The position numbers and the translations under genes are program-made. Shown in pieces: positions 57,567-64,000 of a stretch of 64,000 bases of DNA; position 1 is the first letter of the stretch, and each line of letters starts with the position of its first letter. This stretch comes from Vandiemenella viatica (Eukaryota; Arthropoda; Insecta; Orthoptera; Morabidae), in the NCBI GenBank assembly GCA_031002005.1, contig CM061914.1, positions 17,222,148 to 17,286,147 on the forward strand, in the 5' to 3' direction. The notes under the pieces are model-generated. The model had not been told where the DNA came from. It ran no database searches and worked only from the letters and a program-made list of their open reading frames with translations.

Positions 57567-59685
57567 TCTCTTAAAATTACCAATTTCAAGACTTGCGAAT
57601 AAAAATTAATATAGTTTTAATTAATGGAAACTCAAAACGTCAAAATATGATAGAAGCGACTAAACATCCAAAAAATTTACTAACATTCAAAGAGCAAATA
57701 AATACCTAAGTGGCCCAAGGACGTTGATCTCGTTAAAAAATTGCGAAACTAAAAATGTATATTTTGATTTGCGCTGAATATCTGAAAATTACTAATCTTT
57801 TTTTTTAAAAAAGTGAACTTAATTTTCTCTCTGAATATTCATTTTGTTTTGAAGATATATGAGTTCCATCAATTAATTCTGTTTTAAATCAGAAATTTAC
57901 GTATTATAGTAATAATTGATTCTTTTATTCATAATGTTCAGTGTTAATGTTCGTTTCTCTATCTGTGAAAACAGTTGACTGCATGTAGATCAGTATACTA
58001 TAGTTTGTTCGTTTCGATCCATTAATTCTTCTCTGAAATATAAATTATAATGTTAAAGTAGTAATAGATTCTTTATTCATAATAGGTTTCTGAATCTGCA
58101 AACAGAATTGAATGTCTACCGGCAAATGTCTGACTCTCCACTATCTGAATAAAACATTTATAAATTTCAAAAATTTACTTCGAGCAATGCCATGTGTTCT
58201 GCTAAATCATCCAAGCTTATTATATATCTTTTGATACAATATCATTATAAAGCTATACATGACGTCACTAAAATGGTGCTCGTGAAAGAAGCTTAAACTA
58301 TTAATAATGTTTCAGTTCTCATTTTGGTCCATGCTGCATTTCAACAAAGTGACAAACTCCGCTAATAATACCGCTAGAAAATCAAAGCTTCTTTCACTCG
58401 CGCATTAATACATTAGTAACGTGAATTATTATTTCAGATCGCAGGAAAATAAATACTGAATACTCATGAAACTACATTCATTATTGCAGTTACGTAATTA
58501 AAAAATGTATACTAAAATGCTTGTAAATTACAGTGTACAACGGAAAGTTCATAATTCTCTACAATTTTTGTTAATATTGCTGGTCAAGCTTACATCGCGA
58601 TAAAGTGACTGTTACTGCTCGTGATTTATAAGGCGTATAATGAAATTAGTTGTGATAGTAATTTATGCTACACTAATTAGGAATCTTGATATAGAAAATT
58701 CTGTTACTATTCGAAATCCAGTTCCAATGCGTTTAATGTGTTGAGGTGTGTTCATAACGTTTGATTTTGTAGCGGCAATATTAGCAGAGATAGTGGTTAG
58801 GTGAAATGCTTCCTGGACCAGAATGTTTTTGTTACAGTATAAGGCAGAAGTCATTTAGTTATTATTAGTAATAAATAAGCAGCTTTCATAAGCTCCGTGT
58901 AAATGAGGTGTATCACGTTGTAAACAACTTGCCATATTGCTTCATGAAACATTAAGTCTCTACATTAGGCCATTGAATACATTCGTTTTAAGTGAAGGAT
59001 TTACTGAAGTAGTTTACGTGGCGATACATAACGTCACAACGTGACATAGTGCTTATGATATTTGCTTAAATAACTGATAAGTAAATTTGTCATGCCATTG
59101 GCTGTGACAAAAAGATTCAGTTTTCATTATAGTCCAGGCTGAATATCAATGTAACCACAATCTCCACTAATATTGGCGCTACAAATTCAAAACCTCAACC
59201 ACACGCGCATTGAAACAATTATTTTATTCTAAGTTAGCATCGTCGTGTATCGCGACGTAAACTTGAACCGGATTTGTTAGATATTTGTAGAAATTGAACA
59301 GTAAGTAAAAAGCACTGTTTCCTAAATCAGTCTACTATTTGTACTGATTTATACAAAAAAAATTGAACAAAAAAGGGTTAGTTAATAATTTGTAATATTA
59401 CAGAGAATGTATAGTGGGAAAAAAGAAGACACACAGGAAATAAATTAAACCGAGATAGAATGGAATCCGTAACATTTTTTATAAATACGACATTTCGAGC
59501 ACCAGCATTTTGCAATTTCGTGGTGGTATAATCATAGCATTTTACGTTTTTTTTTTTTTTCCAAGCTCTGATTTTTCACATTTAGTATATTACGATCGAA
59601 ATTATGGTACAATATTTGAGATGTCATACTATTTTATGTACGCAAATGAAAAAAATCTCTTTACGGACTTAACAACAGTACCTAC
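57567..59685. repeat. Non-coding Helitron interior with tandem and inverted repeats
   Basis: Two diverged tandem units of about 150 bp (57866-58015 and 58019-58125; shared GATTCTTTTATTCATAAT type). An inverted pair (58757-58830 against 59110-59190; TTTGTAGCGGCAATATTAGC) carries the dispersed GGTTAGGTGAAATGCTTCCT motif. No gene. Confidence 0.6.
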
Positions 59686-59905
59686 GAGATATTAGTCTTT
59701 CTCGGCGTATCTTCGATATAAATTCTTCTCGGGTTTGCCGCCGAATCACATTTTCTAATGTCGAGCTTTTGGCGACTTTCACTGCCGCCATCATCAGGTC
59801 TGTTGTGTCTGAAGGAACAACAGACCTGATGATGGCGGCAGTGAAAGTCGCCGAAAGCTCGACATTAGAAAATGTGATTCGGCGGCAAACCCGAGAAGAA
59901 TTTAT
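59686..59905. mobile_element. 220-bp insertion made of a hammerhead palindrome, with 12-bp TSD
   Basis: The duplication AACAGTACCTAC lies at 59674-59685 and 59906-59917. After a 31-bp leader the insert is an inverted pair of PLE terminal segments (next entry). The order GGCGGCAAACCCGAGAAGAA after the ribozyme matches GGCGGAAAACCTGCGAAGAC at 1273-1292 of the first PLE, so the source is PLE terminal sequence. Confidence 0.8.
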
Positions 59906-59906
59906 A
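59717..59906. ncRNA. 90-bp palindrome carrying hammerhead motifs on both strands
   Basis: The left arm 59717-59806 and right arm 59817-59906 are reverse complements at 89 of 90 positions around a 10-nt loop (GTCTGAAGGA). Each arm, read outward, has CTGATGA (59826-59832 on the plus strand), stem II GGCGGC/GTCGCC with a 7-nt loop, GAAA (59853-59856) and GCTC with predicted cleavage after 59860. Stem I does not pair well in a single arm. A transcript of the whole would form a very stable hairpin that competes with ribozyme folding. Confidence 0.75.
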
Positions 59907-60414
59907 ACAGTACCTACCTTTTTTAATTTAAGGTTAAGTACATATTTATAATTCCTGCTTCCAAACTATTGTTTCTCAAGTGCATCGGTTTTATGGCTTT
60001 TAAACTAAACACAAACTTGCATATGTAAGAAGGTTTTCACTTTTATTTCTGAAAAGCAGTGTTTGCGATTTATGTAAAAAGCAAAGAGTAAACGTTGCAC
60101 GGCTGTCTACGAAGTAGGAAACTCTTTGTTGTTTGCGAATTGCTATTATTGGCAATTTCTAAAAGAACTATCGTTTTTGCGGGATAAAATCTATCCTATC
60201 TCACTTTGCACACAGTTAACTGACTTTATGCCAAATTTCATTTAAATATGTTGAGTTATTAAGGCGTGATTGACTGCAGAAGTACATCCAAACACACATC
60301 CGAACTTTCTCGTTTTCTCATTTATAGATATATAGATTTATTATGACTTAAAACTTTACGTCATAACATTTTGCATTCATTTTTGCCCTATTATCATCAT
60401 TCATAAGTAATAGT

Positions 60415-61122
60415 GCGATCTGGTAGATCAATGGCTAAGACGCCTGACTGGAGACCGAAATCCCGGTCTCAGCAGTGAGTTTCAAAGGCTATTGACCCGA
60501 CCTTCACCTCTGCCACAGCTTGCTGTGTAATATGAAGTATGCCAGAACGATTCTGTAGATTGGATTCAACCTTAAGCTGTAGGTTCCCTACATCCGATAC
60601 TATTACTTGGTCAGGTTAGATAGCCACAAAGGAAGTGCATTGCGCAGCGTATCGGAAACACTGTCACCTGGCTGCCGAACAATCCTTCAGTATCTCCCGG
60701 CAAACAATGTTAAATGATTATTGAATTAACCATCAGTAATCAAAGGGTAGTACAGATATATACTATGTCGTACAGAAATATATATATATGAGTTATATAT
60801 ACAGGGGTTTCAGGACATTTTGAGCGGCAAAGTAGGTAAAAACCCAACTTTTAGGAAAAGTTTGTACTACGAAAGTTGTAGGAAATTTTGTCCTCTTTCA
60901 AATTGGAAATAGAGTATTTCTTGCTAGGACTCATCAGGAAGGTGTTACAGATGAAAAACTGAAAAAAGTACAAAAATTTTGATGTTTGTTTTGCCACAGA
61001 AAAATGTGCCGAGGGTGTTGGAGGTCAAAAACTTGGTTTCTGCATACTCATACATCATAAGAAAAAAAAATCTTCTACCTGATATAATGCAAGCGAAAAC
61101 TACCCCGTTATTGGACTAAAGT
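60415..61122 (+). repeat. Inverted ~0.75-kb composite repeat, right copy (SINE B head)
   Basis: Begins with the tRNA-like CTGGTAGATCAATGGCTAAG and GAGACCGAAATCCCGG. The SINE body shares TCAGGTTAGATAGCCACAAA with the left copy, and the 3' portion ends near TTCTGCATACTCATACATC and CCCCGTTATTGGAC. It is the inverted partner of 53696-54475. Confidence 0.85.
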
Positions 61123-61429
61123 TTTAAATCCAAAAGTTTCTGGGAAAGAGCTATCACCAAGTCTTGTAACTGTTACATTGTATGTTACTACGCACTTGTA
61201 CTATCACATTGGTGCTCAAAATGTCCTGTTTTGTAGTGGTTACCTGTGGATAAATTCCTCTTTTATAAAATCACTAATACTGCATGAGAAAGGTTATGAT
61301 TAAATGTTAATAAAGAAAATGTGTGTTTATGAAACTCTGTATTCATGTCATAGGATGCTGTCATTTTTATCTTGGGAGAGTTGTTTTTATTAATACTTTA
61401 AACTTTATGCTTTGCAAATCATATATATT

Positions 61430-63019
61430 ATTTCTATAAGGTAATTTTTTGTCACAAGCCTGTATCTTCCTTCATACTTAACCGAAATAAATGAATGAGG
61501 TGTCATTTGAAAGCTTATAATCTCCACTTTGGTCACACCATATTTTAAGAAAGGAAGTTTTCGGAATTCGACCCTTAAAGGGCAGAAATGTCAAAATGTC
61601 TAAAATGCTGTTTTCTTTGTTACAAGACATTTATCTCCCGGGATACCCATCTGAAATCGTTTAATGAAATATCATTTTAAAGATTAAGGTCTGCGCTTTA
61701 GTGACGTCATATACTAAGACAGAAATTTTTCTGGATTCGACCCTTCAAGGGCAGAAGAATCAATAATTTTGCAATGCGTTTTTGTGTCAGGACCCATTTA
61801 TCTTTCTTCATATCTAACCCAAATAGATAAATGAGGTTTCATATTAAAGACTAAGGTCTCCGACATGGTAACATAGTATTTTCAAAAATAAATTTTTCAA
61901 AATTCTACCCTTAAAGGGCAAAGATGACAATTTTTCTAAAAAATTTTTTTTGTGTCTCGAGCCATTTATCTCCCTGGATATTTAACCAAAATCGATAAAT
62001 GAAGTAGGATTACGAGGAGTAATGTCTCAGCTTTGTGACATCATATTTTAAGAAAGAATGTTTTTAGTATTTAACACGTAAAAGGAAAAAGTATAAATGT
62101 TTCTACAGTGGATTTTTGTGTCACGAGCTATTTATCTGCCTTATTATCTAACCAAAATAGATAAATGAGGTATTATATTAAAGATTAAGTTCTCCGCCGT
62201 GGTAACAATATATCTTAAGAAAGGCTTTTTTCGTAATTTGACCCTTAAAGGGCAAAAATGTCAATTTTTCTAAAATGCTTTTTTTGTGTCTCAAGCCATT
62301 TATCTCCCTGGATATTAAACCAAAATCGATTAATGAAGTAGGATTATGAGGAGCTTTGTGACATCATATTTTAAGAATGTTTTTGGAATTCAACCCTTAA
62401 AGGGGAAAAGTGTAAATTTTTCTACAGTGGATTTTTGTGTCACTAGCCTTTTATCTCCCTTGATATCTAACCGATATAGATAAAATGAGGTATCATATTA
62501 AAGATTAAGGTCTCCGCCATGGTCACATTATATTTTAAGAAAGGAATTTTTCATTTTTCGACCCTTAAAGGACATAAATAACAGTATTTCTAAAATACTT
62601 TTACAGTGTCTCGAGTCATTTATCTCCCTTGATAATTAAACAAAATTGATAAACGATGTACCATTTTACAGATTATTGTCTTCGTAAGTTCTAGAAAGGA
62701 ATTTTTCAAAATTCTACCCTTAGAGGACAAAAGTATTAATATTTCTACAACGCATTTTTCTGTCGCGAGCTCTTTATTTCCCTTGATACCGAACCAAAAT
62801 TAATAAATGAATTATCGTTTTTAATATTAAATTATCCGCTTTGGTCACATCATGTTTTAAGAAAAGCTTTCTCCATATTCAACCCCTAAGGGGCAAAAAT
62901 ATCATCATTTCTAAAACTTTTTTTTATCTGACTTGATAACTAACCGAAATTGGTAAATGAGGTGTCATTTTAAAGACCAATGCAGCTGCTTTGGTCACAC
63001 CATATTTTATATAAGTAAT
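61430..63019. repeat. ~165-bp satellite array, part 1
   Basis: The anchor ACCCTTAAAGGGCA or close variants recurs at about 61569, 61740, 61906, 62074, 62240, 62392, 62560, 62716 and 62881, spacing 152-171 bp. Each unit also carries CATTTATCTCCC, ACCAAAATAGATAAATGAGG and ATATTTTAAGAAAGG blocks. The anchor is itself palindromic (CCCTTAAAGGG). Units are diverged, so the array is old. Confidence 0.9.
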
Positions 63020-63318
63020 TTTTTTAGTTATGTGGGAGGCGAGACATATGGCTGGGGTAAAGATGTGGTCACATCCCAACCCGCCACAAGATTCATGTGG
63101 CGGGTTGGGATGTGACCACATCTTTCCCCCTGCCATATGTCTCGCCTCCCACATGACTAAGACTAAAGTCAAAATATTGTGCAATTCGTTTGTTTTTGTG
63201 TTTTTACGTGTCTCACCCTCCTGCCTTCATCTGTGGTAAGTGACTGGTAGCTGTTTATTTTCCCTATCCTATCTTATTTTCAGTGCATCGAGGCAGTTTC
63301 TTTGTTTCCATTATCCAA
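63020..63318. mobile_element. Hairpin-bearing insertion in the satellite, with 9-bp TSD
   Basis: The duplication ATAAGTAAT lies at 63011-63019 and 63319-63327 and splits one satellite unit cleanly. The 299-bp insert begins with the 65-bp hairpin and continues with TGACTAAGACTAAAGTCAAAA, the dispersed motif ending CATCTGTGGTAAGTGA, and a TTATTTTCAG acceptor-like site. No ORF. Confidence 0.72.
63024..63160. repeat. 65-bp-arm hairpin
   Basis: Arms 63024-63088 and 63096-63160 are reverse complements at 62 of 65 positions around AGATTCA. The arms are GC-rich (GTGGGAGGCGAGACATATGG, GATGTGGTCACATCCCAACC) in an otherwise AT-rich region. Confidence 0.95.
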
Positions 63319-63540
63319 ATAAGTAATCTTTTGGAATTCGACCCTTAAGGTACAAAAGTATCAATATTATTTATACATCGTGTTTTTTTTTTTATTTATT
63401 TATTTACAAGCGATTTATCTTCTTTGATACCTAGTCGAAATCGATAAATATCATATTGTTTTAAAGATTAAGGTCTCTGGTTAGGTAAATCATAAATTAA
63501 GAAAGAATTTTTCGGAATTTGGTGCTTAAAGTGGTAGCGC
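63319..63540. repeat. ~165-bp satellite array, part 2
   Basis: Units continue after the insertion, with anchors near 63340 (GACCCTTAAGGTACA) and 63520 (GGTGCTTAAAGTGG), more diverged than the rest. Confidence 0.75.
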
Positions 63541-64000
63541 CGTATGAGACAGTTCAGAGCCAAGTTCCTAAATTACAGCAGCAGATATCACAGAGATCTC
63601 AATAAACTTTTTTTATTCAATAAGTAGCTTTTAGGATATTTTTTTTTGTGTTGCGGAAACACTTTCGTTTTGCCATTCAATTCCAATTTAAACATTTTAT
63701 TTGCACAGCAACAAATAGTAGTTGGTTGCTAGCTTCCGCGGGGCAGCCACCTCATCCTACAACCTAATGAAGAGCTAAGCTCGAAAATTTGTATTATGTT
63801 TGTGTTTGTGTGTTTTTTCGTGTTTTGACGCCGCTGGAGCCCTCATCTTTGGTAAGCGGTGGTTTTTCTCCTATCCCAATATATATATATATATTTGCTA
63901 CAAAAATACGGTTCTACTTTTCATTATATTACAAGCATTCAACCTCACTATTCATCGCATTTTATACGTGAAATTTTCGCACGTGTCATCTAGTATGAGT
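63541..64000. repeat. Right-edge interval: degenerate hammerhead-like motif and dispersed motif
   Basis: At 63764-63786, CTAATGA, GAGC-TAA-GCTC and GAAA follow hammerhead order with one core change (CTGATGA to CTAATGA). It is followed by the dispersed motif (63788-63865) ending CATCTTTGGTAAGCG. A (TA)n lies near 63880-63894. No gene. Confidence 0.5.

Larger units (their letters stand above)
56056..60336 (-). mobile_element. Helitron, internally deleted, with nested insertions
   Basis: On the minus strand the 5' end is TCTATATATCTATAAATGAG preceded by A (60337). The 3' end carries a GC hairpin, CGCGGACGAAGTCGCG, followed by GGTAACTGCTGG and then T (56055). This fits the TC...CTRR termini and A|T insertion of Helitrons. 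Coding remnants (56555-57566) lie in the 3' third. Nested inside are a SINE (about 56112-56390), inverted repeats near 58757-59190 and the ribozyme palindrome insertion at 59686-59905. Confidence 0.65.

Noticed and set aside
61430..63540. CRISPR-like regular spacing
   Set aside because: Units are whole diverged satellite monomers in an insect genome, not short repeats with unique spacers.

Overview
This 64 kb window is eukaryotic nuclear DNA, almost certainly from an insect. It is AT-rich and has host genes with consensus GT-AG introns, tRNA-derived SINEs and many decayed transposable elements of nearly every class. The SINE family and the CR1-like and Penelope-like elements resemble what I recall from polyneopteran (orthopteran-like) genomes; that placement is inference.

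Only one stretch carries conventional host genes. From 33.4 to 36.9 kb there is the 5' end of an UNC119 gene on the minus strand (two coding exons), a 525-bp divergent intergenic region, a single-exon gene for the condensin II subunit NCAPH2 on the plus strand (582 aa), and a small single-exon, lysine-rich AT-hook protein (139 aa). The rest of UNC119 must lie to the left, so most of the repeat-filled sequence below 33.45 kb may be its intron or lie beyond it.

Layout. 0-1.7 kb: Penelope-like element (PLE) RT plus GIY-YIG ORF, then a short opposite-strand insertion with an intact hammerhead ribozyme. 2.4-8.05 kb: a dead BEL/Pao retrotransposon (minus) whose integrase is split by a 2.88-kb DNA transposon of an unusual type (TIRs, AATT duplication, a D-x-C-G-G-Q-N protein). 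8.05-10.2 kb: RTE-type LINE fragment (minus) with a SINE inside. 11.5-15.0 kb: nearly complete CR1-like LINE with an SGNH-hydrolase ORF1. 16.5-19.7 kb: two inverted copies of a second PLE, one interrupted by a 169-bp ribozyme-bearing insertion. 20.6-29.8 kb: LINE fragments, an internally deleted Tc1-like element and a decayed Tigger element. 31-33 kb: SINE and Helitron-like tandem repeats. 38-42 kb: a foldback repeat and a second Tigger element. 42.8-50.1 kb: LINE fragments, a mariner and an RTE block. 50.8-55.6 kb: remnants of uncharacterised multicopy genes, a Harbinger-like MITE and SINEs. 56.06-60.34 kb: an internally deleted Helitron holding nested insertions. 60.4-63.5 kb: one arm of a ~0.75-kb inverted repeat and a ~165-bp satellite interrupted by a hairpin element.

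The most notable signal is a recurring set of hammerhead-ribozyme motifs. Two are intact (1437-1483 minus; 16670-16716 plus). A third type forms a 90-bp near-perfect palindrome (59717-59906). Three of these sites lie in short insertions (273, 169 and 220 bp), each flanked by perfect 10-15 bp target-site duplications. The second is the DNA transposon at 3181-6059, whose boundaries can be read exactly because it splits a known integrase codon by codon.
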